NCBI RefSeq assembly: GCF_027359375.1
Contig: NZ_CP114779.1
Coordinates: 1,505,598 to 1,569,597 of the forward strand
Length of the DNA stretch: 64,000 nucleotides
Direction of reading: 5' to 3'
Origin: Prochlorococcus marinus str. MIT 0919
GTDB taxonomy: Bacteria > Cyanobacteriota > Cyanobacteriia > PCC-6307 > Cyanobiaceae
The notes under the pieces are model-generated. The model made no database searches. It was not told the DNA's origin and saw only the letters and a program-made list of their open reading frames with translations. Both the position numbers and the translations under genes were made by a program. How positions within the stretch are numbered: position 1 is the first letter of the stretch; every line of letters starts with the position of its first letter. Shown piece by piece: positions 9,649 through 18,558 of this stretch.

Positions 9649-10011
9649 ATGCCAATCGTTCGTTTTATTCGAGAAGGTAGGGATATTTCTTGCCGACCTG
9701 GAGAAAATCTAAGAGAATTGGCCCTTCGAGAGGGACTAGAGCTCTATGGTTTAAAAGGAACTCTCGGCAATTGTGGCGGATGTGGGCAATGTATTACCTG
9801 CTTTATATCTGTAGAGGGTGGAAAATCAGATTCTTTATCACCTTTGACTGAGGTTGAGAAAATAAAATTACGGAATAGACCATCAAATTGGAGACTGGCC
9901 TGCCAGTGCATTGTCAAATCTTCGTTGGCCATACTTACTAAGCCTCAGGCACCTCCCTCAAATTCAAAAGCTCTTATCCAACAAGCAATTGAAGAGGTTT
10001 TGCCTAAGTGA
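9649..10011 (+). CDS. 2Fe-2S ferredoxin-like protein adjacent to psbB
   Basis: Small iron-sulfur electron carrier of about 120 residues. The cluster motif is NCGGCGQCITC, followed by a second cysteine pair in LACQC, and the N-terminal beta strand is PIVRFIREGRDISCRPGEN. This variant is conserved beside psbB or psbM in cyanobacteria but differs from PetF. The frame extends back to an ATG at 9610, which would add a hydrophobic 13-residue stretch. The ATG at 9649 is preferred because the family begins with MPxxRF. The electron partner is unknown; the position between psbB and psbM suggests a photosynthetic role. Confidence 0.82.
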   Translation: MPIVRFIREGRDISCRPGENLRELALREGLELYGLKGTLGNCGGCGQCITCFISVEGGKSDSLSPLTEVEKIKLRNRPSNWRLACQCIVKSSLAILTKPQAPPSNSKALIQQAIEEVLPK

Positions 10012-10159
10012 TCCTTCAGCCTTACATGTGAAAAATTTGATGAGGTTTCATTTTTTCTCGTTACAACATCTAATGCTGCAAAGATTTCTTCTCTTTAGTT
10101 AGTGGTTATCCCTATATAGTTCGTTTAATTGATTCGCAGTCCTCGTAGCTCTCTAGTTC

Positions 10160-10309
10160 ATGGAAACCACCAATTTCGGTTTTATTGCCAGTCTGCTTTT
10201 CGTTGGAGTCCCAACGATTTTCCTAATAGGTCTCTTTATATCAACAAGTGATGGAGAGAAGTCAAGCTTTTTCTCAGATTCCGGCAAAGGGAAGCTAGGC
10301 CCTAAATAA
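10160..10309 (+). CDS. psbM: photosystem II protein PsbM
   Basis: Single-span subunit at the photosystem II dimer interface. The 49-codon frame begins METTNFGFIASLLFVGVPTI and continues as one transmembrane helix through about residue 29. A hydrophilic tail of about 20 residues (ending GKGKLGPK) is longer than in many cyanobacterial PsbM proteins of 33-36 aa. It follows the ferredoxin gene by about 150 bp on the same strand. The N-terminal half is unmistakable. Confidence 0.9.
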   Translation: METTNFGFIASLLFVGVPTIFLIGLFISTSDGEKSSFFSDSGKGKLGPK

Positions 10310-10468
10310 TTTTGCAGGCCTAGGAGTCTTAAAACTCTTGATTAATGGATTAATAGTTGCATAGGGTTGCTAGCCATCCCTTTAATACTTTTTATTTGTT
10401 ATCTACAGGATTTCAAAAGCCCTTTTAATCTAATTAGATTTAGACACTTTTAAGGCCAGAGCAATGAC

Positions 10469-10918
10469 ATGGGTTTAGTAGGCTTAAATGCAAAGCCTTG
10501 GAAACTTTCGAAAAAAGTTTTGCCTCAGCACACCGATCATGCAGGTGTTATGTGGCATGGCTCTTATTTGAATTGGCTTGAAGAAGCTCGAATTAAGGCT
10601 TTAGCTCAGACTGGATTGTCTTATTCAGATCTTTCTAAGGAAGGATTTGAATTGCCAGTTATTGAGCTTAAGATTAAATATATCTCCTCATTACATCATG
10701 GAGATGAAGTAATAATGGAAAGTTCAGTTTTAGGCAAAACAGGACTTCGAGTTCCATGGGAAACAAATTTTTTGAAAAATGGAAATATTATTTCTGCTAA
10801 GGCTTATGTGGAATTAGTTATTACAAGACTAGATAAGAAAGGAACTCGCTTGGTAAGGAAATATCCTTCTTTTCTTTCTGCAGCAATAAGAAAACTTCAA
10901 GAAGGGCCTTCTCAATAG
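10469..10918 (+). CDS. 4-hydroxybenzoyl-CoA-type (hotdog) thioesterase
   Basis: 149-residue single-hotdog protein predicted to hydrolyse an acyl- or aroyl-CoA thioester in the cytosol. The active-site segment is PQHTDHAGVMWHGSYLNWLE, with the conserved Asp/His and the helix after it; later strands include IKYISSLHHGDEV. One possible role is DHNA-CoA hydrolysis for phylloquinone, but the specificity cannot be read from sequence. It is followed within a few bases by prmC, suggesting co-transcription. Confidence 0.8.
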   Translation: MGLVGLNAKPWKLSKKVLPQHTDHAGVMWHGSYLNWLEEARIKALAQTGLSYSDLSKEGFELPVIELKIKYISSLHHGDEVIMESSVLGKTGLRVPWETNFLKNGNIISAKAYVELVITRLDKKGTRLVRKYPSFLSAAIRKLQEGPSQ

Positions 10919-10936
10919 CTTTGATTGAAATTAGTT

Positions 10937-11800
10937 ATGTTGTTTTCATCAAAAGAAATCTTGGCTTGGAGAATAGACCAGTTATCTCGAGGAGGCAGGG
11001 CAGTAGATCTGGATTGGTTGCTTGATATAGGCGCTGGCTTAGGCTGGGATGCTCTTCAAAAGGTCAAGATATTTCAGAATGGTGACTATATTCTCGCTCA
11101 ATCTTTAGAAGATCTTTCTTTGATTTGGGAAACACATTTAAAAGAACAAATACCTTTGCAGCATCTTGTTGGTAAATGTCCTTGGAGAGATTTTGAGATT
11201 CAAGTGAATTCTTCAGTATTAATTCCTCGCCAAGAGTCAGAGATATTAATTGAATTAGCTTTGCAAAAATTTCAGGATACTAGTAATGGTTGTTGGGCTG
11301 ACTTGGGTACTGGATCTGGAGTATTGGCTATAGCGTTGGCTAAGGAATTGCCCAATTGGTCTGGCTATGGAGTGGATTGCAGTAATGATGCTTTGCGTTT
11401 AGCTAAAAAAAACTTAGAAAGTTTAATTAAAACCTCAAAGGTTCATTTGCTTTTAGGGAATTGGTGGGAACCACTTAGACCTATTTGGGGGAAGCTTGAT
11501 TTAGTCATAGCTAATCCTCCCTATATTCCAAACTCATTATTAAAGACCCTTCATCCTTTAGTTCGAGATCATGAGCCTCATGTTGCACTTGATGGTGGTA
11601 TGGATGGCATGGAATCTATTCGCGTAATTGTCGATGGGGCTATGCAAGGATTATGTTCTGGTGGATGGTTGATTTTTGAGCATCATTTTGATCAAAGTCA
11701 AAGAGCTTTAGATTATTTGCTAGAAGCTGGTTTAGTAGAAGTAGATTTTCAAAAAGATATTGAAGGGGTGCGAAGATTTGCATTTGGACGTCATCCTTGA
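10937..11800 (+). CDS. prmC: peptide chain release factor N5-glutamine methyltransferase
   Basis: SAM-dependent methyltransferase that modifies the GGQ glutamine of release factors. It has an N-terminal helical domain, the linker signature LVGKCPWRDFEIQVNSSVLI-PRQE, SAM motif I DLGTGSGVLAIALAKE, and the catalytic NPPYIP motif near residue 195. The frame reaches back to a TTG at 10925; the ATG at 10937 (about 287 aa) is preferred. It follows the thioesterase gene by about 18 bp, and its stop codon is close to the start of tsaC. Confidence 0.92.
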   Translation: MLFSSKEILAWRIDQLSRGGRAVDLDWLLDIGAGLGWDALQKVKIFQNGDYILAQSLEDLSLIWETHLKEQIPLQHLVGKCPWRDFEIQVNSSVLIPRQESEILIELALQKFQDTSNGCWADLGTGSGVLAIALAKELPNWSGYGVDCSNDALRLAKKNLESLIKTSKVHLLLGNWWEPLRPIWGKLDLVIANPPYIPNSLLKTLHPLVRDHEPHVALDGGMDGMESIRVIVDGAMQGLCSGGWLIFEHHFDQSQRALDYLLEAGLVEVDFQKDIEGVRRFAFGRHP

Positions 11801-11820
11801 GATATGAAATCTTAGGCAAA

Positions 11821-12411
11821 ATGAAATCTTCTTTTTTAAGCATCCCTAAGTTAGTAGATCAGTTAAACCAAGGTTCGCCAGTGGTTTTCCCTACTGACAC
11901 TATGCCCGCATTGGCAACATTGCCCAAGTTTGCTTATCAAATGTGGGAAATCAAAGGTCGTCCTAAAAGTAAGCCTTTAATTTTGATGGGATCATCTTCT
12001 GAAGACCTTTTTAATTTTGTGAATGAAGTTGCATTGAAAGATGCTCTAAGTATTGCCCAAAAATATTGGCCAGGAGCTCTAACTATGGTTTTGCCTTCAT
12101 CAAGTGAGCTTGTGCATGAACTTAACCCTGGAGGAGTTTCCATAGGTATGAGAGTCCCTGACTGTGATCTCGCTAAACATTTACTTTCTCAAAGCGGACC
12201 TTTGGCAACATCAAGTGCAAATTTATCTGGTCAGGAACCATTACTTTTGTCTGAAGAAGTTGCAGCAAAATTCCCAAGATTTCCATTATTAGCTCCAACA
12301 CCTTGGCCAAAACCTTCAGGGTTGGCTAGCACTGTAATAAGTTGGCAAGGGCCAGGAAATTGGCATTTAATAAGAAAAGGTGCTGTGATACCTGAAGTTA
12401 TTGGCAAATAA
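11821..12411 (+). CDS. tsaC: threonylcarbamoyl-AMP synthase (TsaC/Sua5/YciO/YrdC family)
   Basis: Makes threonylcarbamoyl-adenylate from threonine, bicarbonate and ATP for the t6A37 modification of ANN-decoding tRNAs. The core motif is FPTDTMPALATL near the N terminus, with KxR-SKP (KGRPKSKPLIL) and the late motif SSANLSGQEP. About 197 residues make it the single-domain TsaC type. A TTG at 11797 is in frame, but the ATG at 11821 fits the family start. Its stop codon overlaps the ATG of a small membrane ORF. Confidence 0.88.
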   Translation: MKSSFLSIPKLVDQLNQGSPVVFPTDTMPALATLPKFAYQMWEIKGRPKSKPLILMGSSSEDLFNFVNEVALKDALSIAQKYWPGALTMVLPSSSELVHELNPGGVSIGMRVPDCDLAKHLLSQSGPLATSSANLSGQEPLLLSEEVAAKFPRFPLLAPTPWPKPSGLASTVISWQGPGNWHLIRKGAVIPEVIGK

Positions 12412-12581
12412 TGTTTTGGCTTGTTGGGTTGGTTTCATTAATTCAGGCTAGTTTTTATTGGCTTTTAAAGCCACTAATTTTCGCAACCACTTCTTTCTTT
12501 GAGCTGAGAAGTTTAGGCCTATTTTTTGTACTAGTGATTTTATGGCTTTTTTCTGGAACTGGAAAAAAGCTTTTGGAGTAG
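12411..12581 (+). CDS. small hydrophobic hypothetical protein (56 aa)
   Basis: The ATG shares a base with the tsaC stop codon, which suggests translational coupling. The product starts MFWLVGLVSLIQASFYWLL and contains two hydrophobic segments, about residues 2-19 and 35-49, separated by a short polar region. It is probably a small inner-membrane protein. No family is recognised. The tight coupling and coherent hydrophobic pattern support it over a chance frame. Confidence 0.5.
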   Translation: MFWLVGLVSLIQASFYWLLKPLIFATTSFFELRSLGLFFVLVILWLFSGTGKKLLE

Positions 12582-12589
12582 ATGTTGGA

Positions 12590-12661
12590 TGCCGGCTAAC
12601 AGATTTGAACTGATGACCTTCGCTTTACAAAAGCGCTGCTCTACCGCTGAGCTAAGCCGGC
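12590..12661 (-). tRNA. tRNA-Thr (TGT)
   Basis: The reverse strand folds as a 72-nt tRNA with acceptor GCCGGCT pairing with AGCCGGC. The anticodon loop TTTGTAA contains TGT, and the T-loop is TTCAAAT. CCA is not encoded. The top pair of the anticodon stem is a G-A mismatch. Confidence 0.96.
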
Positions 12662-12776
12662 ATGATTTTAGTTTAACTTTCCAACCGTAATTATTTGCTC
12701 GTCTAGTGAGCCAATCAACTAAATGATTAAATTTTTAATAGGTTCATTTCTATATCTTTTTTAGAGGAGAACCAAT

Positions 12777-13097
12777 TTAGTCGGATTTGTTTTCGGATGC
12801 GCTCTCAGATGATTTCTCTTTTAATTTAATTTGGCCTGAAAGGGTTCTTTTGATAGGCAGGTTTGCTACTAGTGCGGTCATCCTATCTTCTGTTTCTAAG
12901 CTAACTGCTCCTTCCTCAACATCAATTTCCACATACTTAGCTACAACACTTAAGATCTCTTCTCTCATTTGATCTAAAAGATCAGGACTTAAATCCGTTC
13001 GATCATGAGCGAGTACTAATTGAAGTCTTTCTCTTGCTTTGGCAGCACTTGCTTGCTGCCTGCCAAGTAATTTGTTGATTAAATCTCTTAAAGTCAT
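12777..13097 (-). CDS. minE: cell division topological specificity factor MinE
   Basis: Partner of MinD that drives MinCD away from midcell so that FtsZ assembles there. The 106-aa protein has the basic N-terminal membrane/MinD-binding segment ([20 protein letters not shown]), the [15 protein letters not shown] helix and the C-terminal beta domain around [17 protein letters not shown]. It is 4 bp downstream of minD on the same strand. Gene order in transcription is minC, minD, minE. Confidence 0.95.
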   Translation of the reverse strand: MTLRDLINKLLGRQQASAAKARERLQLVLAHDRTDLSPDLLDQMREEILSVVAKYVEIDVEEGAVSLETEDRMTALVANLPIKRTLSGQIKLKEKSSESASENKSD

Positions 13098-13101
13098 TGA
13101 T

Positions 13102-13917
13102 TTAGAAAATTTTTGTTTGCATCAGTCTGCGAAATTTGTCTCGAAGACTTGAACCTTCTTTTGATGGATCAATAAGTGGTATTTTTTCCCCTTGAAGTCT
13201 TCCTGCAATATTGGAATAACATCTGGCAGCGGGAGAATTGCTGCCTATTAAAGTAAGCGGCTCACCTCTGTTAGTACTAACTATTACTTGTTCGTCTTCC
13301 AGAACTAGTCCTAATAAAGGTAATGCAAGAATATCGGTCACATCTTGAATGGAAAGCATCTCTTGGCTTTCCATCATTTTTGGACGAACTCTATTCAGCA
13401 CCAACTGAACAGGCTTAATACCATGGGTATTAAGTAAACCAATTACTCTGTCGGCATCTCTGACTGCTGAAACTTCTGGATTCGTTACGATAATTGCCTC
13501 CTTTGAAGCGGCAACAGCATTTTTAAAACCATCTTCGACCCCGGCCGGACAGTCAATAAGAATATATTGAAATTGCTCTTTAAGCATTCCAACTATTTTT
13601 TGCATGTCCTCTGGCTTTAGCCAATCGAGCATTCGTGGATTACCTGCTGGCAGCAGAGAAAGATTTGGCTCTTGCTTGTGCTTAACCAATGCTTGATCTA
13701 GTCGGCAGCTTTCTTCTAGTACTTCTTGGGCGGTATATACGATCCTATTTTCAAGACCAAGTAATAGGTCTAAATTTCTTAATCCAAAATCTGCATCTAA
13801 AACAGCAGTAGGGCATCCTTTACTCGCTAGAGAAATGCCCAGGTTTGCGGTGAGAGTGGTTTTACCTACTCCCCCCTTGCCTGAGCAGATAAGGATCACT
13901 CGCGTATCTGATGTCAC
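13102..13917 (-). CDS. minD: septum site-determining ATPase MinD
   Basis: Membrane-associated deviant Walker A ATPase that recruits MinC. The deviant Walker motif [11 protein letters not shown] lies near the N terminus, and the switch and Walker B regions are [14 protein letters not shown] and [12 protein letters not shown]. The C-terminal amphipathic membrane helix is in [15 protein letters not shown] at 13929 is in frame, but the GTG at 13917 gives the normal 271 residues and the usual (M)[15 protein letters not shown] start. It lies between minC and minE. Confidence 0.96.
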   Translation of the reverse strand: MTSDTRVILICSGKGGVGKTTLTANLGISLASKGCPTAVLDADFGLRNLDLLLGLENRIVYTAQEVLEESCRLDQALVKHKQEPNLSLLPAGNPRMLDWLKPEDMQKIVGMLKEQFQYILIDCPAGVEDGFKNAVAASKEAIIVTNPEVSAVRDADRVIGLLNTHGIKPVQLVLNRVRPKMMESQEMLSIQDVTDILALPLLGLVLEDEQVIVSTNRGEPLTLIGSNSPAARCYSNIAGRLQGEKIPLIDPSKEGSSLRDKFRRLMQTKIF

Positions 13918-14056
13918 GGACTTTTGCAAAGTTGAATAATTTTAATGGGAAACTGAGGGATAACAATATTATTTGGGCAAAGCTTCAATTCTTTTGCCTA
14001 ATAGATGAGCAGTTGAACTAGTTATATTCGGGTTTAAATGGCCAATGCAAAAAAAA

Positions 14057-14695
14057 TTAAGTTCTTGATGGTTTAATAACAATTACTCCGTCTTCGATAA
14101 TGGCTTCTTCAGCAAGCCCTTGCTCAGGCTTCTCCTTAGGCCCTCTTGCAATTTTATTTGATATTCTCAGTTGAACTGGCCTTAACTGTAGAGCTGTTAT
14201 TTTTGCGCGATCATTTCCATATTTACCTGCGTGAGCTATGCCAAGTAATCTCCCCCAAACCATTACATCACCCCCTGCAGAAATAACTGCTCCAGGGTTG
14301 ATATCACCCAGTATTAACAAGTCTCCATCTGAATCAATATTTTCTCCCGAGCGCAAAGTCCCTTCATGGAAAACTGTATTTGGTTCTTTTTCATCAGCAA
14401 TGAAAGCATTGAATTGGCGATTGCTTGGCACTTGATCTCTTTCGAGCATGAGTGAGCTTTTAAATCCTAGAGATTTTGCGCTTACAACAGTCTCTGGGAA
14501 GGAGGCGTCTATAGATAAAATTGTAATTGAATATCTTTCACAAAGACTATTTATATAAACTATATCATTGCATTTTAGCGCTAAATCATTTAATTTAATC
14601 TCTAAATAGCATTTGCTAAATTCTTGTATTTTTGAAGCTATGTAATTTTTCCAATTGTTATTGTTTTCACTCGATAAGTACATTATTTTTAGCAT
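14057..14695 (-). CDS. minC: septum site-determining protein MinC
   Basis: Inhibitor of FtsZ polymerisation that acts at the poles with MinD. The C-terminal beta-helical domain is clear (VFHEGTLRSGENIDSDGDLL, then GDINPGAVISAGGDVMVWG and LGIAHAGKYGND). The N-terminal half of about 100 residues is more divergent and charged, as is common in cyanobacteria. The length is 212 aa. It starts the min cluster, with about 140 bp before minD. Confidence 0.93.
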   Translation of the reverse strand: MLKIMYLSSENNNNWKNYIASKIQEFSKCYLEIKLNDLALKCNDIVYINSLCERYSITILSIDASFPETVVSAKSLGFKSSLMLERDQVPSNRQFNAFIADEKEPNTVFHEGTLRSGENIDSDGDLLILGDINPGAVISAGGDVMVWGRLLGIAHAGKYGNDRAKITALQLRPVQLRISNKIARGPKEKPEQGLAEEAIIEDGVIVIKPSRT

Positions 14696-14710
14696 GACTA
14701 TAATTATATG

Positions 14711-15967
14711 TTAATTATCTTTCCTTAAACGTATAAGTTCATGCTTTAAATCTTCTTGTATCTCTTTTGGGTGAATAAGCCAAGATGCTTGAGATGGACT
14801 AATTAGTTTCTCGACCAAAGGTGACTCTTGCTCAATAGCTTTTAGTTGATCTCCATCCCATAATCGAAGGCCACTTTTGTATTGATGATACCCATATACT
14901 TTATTATGTCTTAAACCGCAGCATATTGAAGCATCTTTCCCAATCTTTTCTGAAAGATTTATTGCTATTGAAAGAGCCTCTAATTGAGATTCGTTTTTAA
15001 GGTATTCAACATTTACGGCTTTCAATAGCTTTCTATTTAAGAAATTTCTACAAAGAGTTCCAAGATTTCCTTTAGCATCTTCACTCCATCTTAATAGGTG
15101 GTAGCCAGTTCTTATATCATCATTTTGTAGAAAATCTTCAATACTCAATTCCTGTTGATTCCATAACCAATTATGCATTACTTTGTCACACCATAAAAGC
15201 TTTGGCCCATAATTCTTTGCAGTACTAATTATTTTATTAAGCAACCAGTTGCATACTTCATTAAGTCGGTGGTTATAAATACCTCTATACATTAAATTTC
15301 GTACAATTAAATAATGTTCTACAGCTAAAAGACCTTTTGGATGTATAGCCAAGTCCCCATCTGGAGAGAGTGTTAACGCTGATAAGATTCTTTCTAGATC
15401 TAGCTGACCATACTGCGCTCCAGTACTGTAACTATCTCTCATTAGATAATCTAATCTATCGCAGTCTAGCTGGCTACTTATTAATGTACTGATTGCCTTT
15501 AAACTTATACCTTTGCCTTCTACTATATCTGCTATTTTATATGCAAGGCCCCTGCTAAAGCTATCAAGTATATTTCGTATATCCCTGTGCTCTTTTATTA
15601 ATTTAGCAGTCCAATGTTCATGCTTGATATGAAACATTTCTTCGCTTGTATGGCTTAATGGGCCATGGCCAATATCGTGCAAAAGTGCTGCTCCATATAG
15701 TAAGGCTCGGAAATTTTTAAGTTTAGGGTCTAAATCAACAAGCTTATTAAACGCTCTTCGTGCTATGTGGAAAACACCTAGTGAATGGGTAAACCTACTT
15801 GATTCTGCTCCATGGAAAGTAAGAGAAGCAGGACCAAGTTGTCTAATTTTCCTTAGCCTTTGAAAAGGTGCAGAATCAATTAATTCAAGTACCATCCCTT
15901 CTTCAGGAATTGTGCTATCAAGTTTGATACTTTTGTGAAGCGGGTCGTAATAGGTTCTACTTGGCAT
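14711..15967 (-). CDS. HD-domain phosphohydrolase (dGTPase-like)
   Basis: 418-residue member of the HD superfamily related to dGTP triphosphohydrolases and YdhJ-like proteins. The SRFTHSLGVFHIARRAF segment and the metal-binding LLHDIGHGPLSHTSEEMFH (HD dyad near residue 97) are clear. SSQLDCDRLDYLMRDSY, with further metal ligands, lies near residue 175. Hydrolysis of a (deoxy)nucleotide is likely; the substrate is unknown. Its 5' end overlaps the 3' end of ctpA by 11 bp on the same strand, so translation may be coupled. Confidence 0.82.
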   Translation of the reverse strand: MPSRTYYDPLHKSIKLDSTIPEEGMVLELIDSAPFQRLRKIRQLGPASLTFHGAESSRFTHSLGVFHIARRAFNKLVDLDPKLKNFRALLYGAALLHDIGHGPLSHTSEEMFHIKHEHWTAKLIKEHRDIRNILDSFSRGLAYKIADIVEGKGISLKAISTLISSQLDCDRLDYLMRDSYSTGAQYGQLDLERILSALTLSPDGDLAIHPKGLLAVEHYLIVRNLMYRGIYNHRLNEVCNWLLNKIISTAKNYGPKLLWCDKVMHNWLWNQQELSIEDFLQNDDIRTGYHLLRWSEDAKGNLGTLCRNFLNRKLLKAVNVEYLKNESQLEALSIAINLSEKIGKDASICCGLRHNKVYGYHQYKSGLRLWDGDQLKAIEQESPLVEKLISPSQASWLIHPKEIQEDLKHELIRLRKDN

Positions 15968-17294
15968 CTACTAATTCATCGCTTGCAGGGATCATTGGTT
16001 CGTCAGGGTTTTCAACTGTCAATTTTTTCTCTTCATCTAAATTTTGACGATCTAAATTTGCCTCGATAGCAAGTTCAGCATCTATTAACCATCTGTCTTC
16101 AATACTTCCAGGATTAAGGGGCTCTGGAGCTTCTAAGTACCGGTTTGGCTCAATGCCAAGATTTTGAATATCTCTACCAGAAGGGGTTAAATAGCTCGCC
16201 ACGGTTACTGCTAACCCACTGCCATCACTCAAATTTGTTAGTGTTTGAATCAGACCTTTCCCAAAGGTTCTATTCCCGAGCAATTGTGATCTGTCATTGT
16301 CCTGCAGTGCACCTGCAAGGATTTCGCTAGCACTTGCTGTGCCTCCATTTACAAGAGTTACCATTGGTCCGTCATAAATAGTTTCTGCATTTGACGGGAT
16401 TGGGTCGCTAATTGAGTCTCTATTTTTTGTTTCCACTATAGGCTTATCACTTAAGAAAGCATCTGCAACTGCAAGCCCAGAACTTACCAAACCACCTGAA
16501 TTATTCCGTAAATCTAAAACCAGCCCTTCGACACCTTTTTCTTGAAGCTCCTCTAAAGCTTCTTTTACTTGCTCAGGGACTCCTTCGCTGAATTGGGTAA
16601 TTCTTAAGTATCCAAGAGTATGGTTTTCATTTCTTATTCTGCGTGTTCTTACAGGCCTTAAATCAACACTTCGTCTTTCAAGACTTATTTCTTTTATTTC
16701 CCCATTAGGGGATTCAAGTTCTAGAAGTACCTTAGAGCCACTTTCTCCTCTGAGTTTTGCTGCAGTAGCTTCTAGGCCAAGAGCTTGAGGAGATTCATCC
16801 TCGACTTTTAAGAGAATAGAGCCACTAATAATTTCAGCATCAGCTGCTGGAGAATCTTCTAATGGGCAAATAACAACGATTTTGCCGTCTTCATTCCTTG
16901 CACCTAGTTGGAGGCCAACGCCATTAATCTCACTGCCAAGATTACTTTCTTTCATTAATTCATAGTTTTTTGGCCTTAAGAGTCTTGTATAAGGATCTCC
17001 TAGGGGCAAAAGCATTGCTTCTATCGCTTCATAAGCATCCTCAGAAGTTTCAATTTGTTTCTCTAGAGCTTTTTGTCTGAGACGTTTCCATTGAATGTCA
17101 CCGAATTTTTCTTGATTTACAAACCCTTCGTTAACAATGTTCCAAGACTCGATGATTAATTGTTGACCATCATTCAAGGCGAGTAGAGGCCTTGCAGCAA
17201 CTAGGAAAACCAGGCTTAAGCTTAAAAAAGCACAGAAAATTTTATGAAGAAATTTTGACAAGGATTTAACAGTTGAAGGCATTGGATTGATCAA
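15957..17294 (-). CDS. ctpA: carboxyl-terminal processing protease (CtpA/S41)
   Basis: Lumenal/periplasmic serine protease of the family that trims the C terminus of PSII D1 precursor. A signal peptide (about residues 14-39, FLSLSLVFLVAARPLLA) precedes an N-terminal helical region and a PDZ domain around residues 110-190. The S41 catalytic domain has the nucleophile serine in GGTASASEILAG and the lysine in FGKGLIQT. The 445-aa length is normal. It is divergent from petB, with 64 bp between the starts. Confidence 0.93.
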   Translation of the reverse strand: MINPMPSTVKSLSKFLHKIFCAFLSLSLVFLVAARPLLALNDGQQLIIESWNIVNEGFVNQEKFGDIQWKRLRQKALEKQIETSEDAYEAIEAMLLPLGDPYTRLLRPKNYELMKESNLGSEINGVGLQLGARNEDGKIVVICPLEDSPAADAEIISGSILLKVEDESPQALGLEATAAKLRGESGSKVLLELESPNGEIKEISLERRSVDLRPVRTRRIRNENHTLGYLRITQFSEGVPEQVKEALEELQEKGVEGLVLDLRNNSGGLVSSGLAVADAFLSDKPIVETKNRDSISDPIPSNAETIYDGPMVTLVNGGTASASEILAGALQDNDRSQLLGNRTFGKGLIQTLTNLSDGSGLAVTVASYLTPSGRDIQNLGIEPNRYLEAPEPLNPGSIEDRWLIDAELAIEANLDRQNLDEEKKLTVENPDEPMIPASDELVDAK

Positions 17295-17358
17295 TTGCGC
17301 GAACCATGGGGCACATTCAGTAGACTCTTGGTATTAACACTCAAAGCTCATTAGATAA

Positions 17359-18015
17359 ATGGCGAACTCCTCACCTGTCTACGACTGGTTCCAGGAAAGA
17401 CTTGAAATTCAGGACATAGCAGATGATGTCACTTCAAAATACGTACCTCCACACGTAAACATCTTTTATTGTCTTGGAGGCATCACTTTAGTCTGTTTCT
17501 TGATTCAATTTGCAACAGGGTTTGCAATGACTTTTTACTACAAACCCACAGTGACTGAAGCCTATAGCTCAGTTAGTTACTTGATGACAGATGTTAGTTT
17601 TGGCTGGTTAATTAGGTCAGTTCATCGTTGGAGTGCCTCAATGATGGTTCTTATGCTGATCTTGCATGTTTTCAGGGTCTATTTGACTGGAGGCTTTAAA
17701 AGACCAAGAGAGCTTACTTGGGTTACTGGTGTTGTAATGGCTGTTATTACAGTTGCTTTTGGAGTTACTGGTTATTCTTTGCCTTGGGACCAAGTTGGAT
17801 ATTGGGCTGTAAAGATTGTATCTGGGGTACCAGCTGCAATTCCAGTTGTGGGAGATTTTATGGTTGAACTTCTTAGAGGAGGAGAAAGTGTTGGTCAAAC
17901 AACTCTTACACGTTTCTATAGTCTTCATACATTCGTCTTGCCCTGGACCTTGGCTATATTTATGTTGATGCATTTTCTAATGATAAGAAAGCAAGGTATT
18001 TCAGGACCTTTATAA
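17359..18015 (+). CDS. petB: cytochrome b6
   Basis: Four-helix haem subunit of the thylakoid cytochrome b6f complex that carries the quinone sites. The 218-aa protein begins [20 protein letters not shown], has the cysteine that binds haem ci in IFYCLGG, histidine pairs in helices B and D ([20 protein letters not shown] and [11 protein letters not shown]) and ends ISGPL. It is followed by petD at about 60 bp. It is divergent from ctpA. Confidence 0.98.
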   Translation: MANSSPVYDWFQERLEIQDIADDVTSKYVPPHVNIFYCLGGITLVCFLIQFATGFAMTFYYKPTVTEAYSSVSYLMTDVSFGWLIRSVHRWSASMMVLMLILHVFRVYLTGGFKRPRELTWVTGVVMAVITVAFGVTGYSLPWDQVGYWAVKIVSGVPAAIPVVGDFMVELLRGGESVGQTTLTRFYSLHTFVLPWTLAIFMLMHFLMIRKQGISGPL

Positions 18016-18075
18016 GACAAAATAGAACTATTACTAGGTTCTTTAAACTCTCATAATTTTCTATAAATTTTTATT

Positions 18076-18558
18076 ATGTCCACTCTAAAAAAACCAGACC
18101 TTTCAGATCCTAAGCTCAGAGCTAAGTTAGCAAAAGGGATGGGGCATAATTACTATGGAGAGCCTGCTTGGCCAAATGATCTTTTATATATTTTCCCAGT
18201 TGTAATTCTTGGGACAATAGCTTGTGTTGTAGGTCTCGCTGTACTTGACCCTGCATTCCTCGGCGATAAAGCTAATCCTTTTGCCACCCCTTTGGAAATC
18301 CTTCCTGAATGGTATTTGTACCCTGTATTTCAAATATTAAGGGTCGTTCCCAATAAACTGTTAGGTATAGCTCTGCAGACTCTTATCCCTTTAGGCTTAA
18401 TACTTATACCATTTATTGAAAATGTAAATAAGTTTGCGAATCCTTTTAGACGTCCAATTGCAATGGGATTTTTTCTGTTTGGAACTTTGTTGACAATTTA
18501 TTTAGGCGTAGGTGCGTGCTTCCCAATTGACAAGTCATTAACGTTAGGACTTTTCTAG
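18076..18558 (+). CDS. petD: cytochrome b6f complex subunit IV
   Basis: Three-helix subunit that completes the quinol oxidation site with cytochrome b6. It begins [20 protein letters not shown] and contains [19 protein letters not shown] and the PEWY motif ([14 protein letters not shown]). The length of 160 aa is normal. The last 15 bp overlap the 3' end of the convergent invertase gene, so no separate terminator is visible between them. Confidence 0.97.
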   Translation: MSTLKKPDLSDPKLRAKLAKGMGHNYYGEPAWPNDLLYIFPVVILGTIACVVGLAVLDPAFLGDKANPFATPLEILPEWYLYPVFQILRVVPNKLLGIALQTLIPLGLILIPFIENVNKFANPFRRPIAMGFFLFGTLLTIYLGVGACFPIDKSLTLGLF

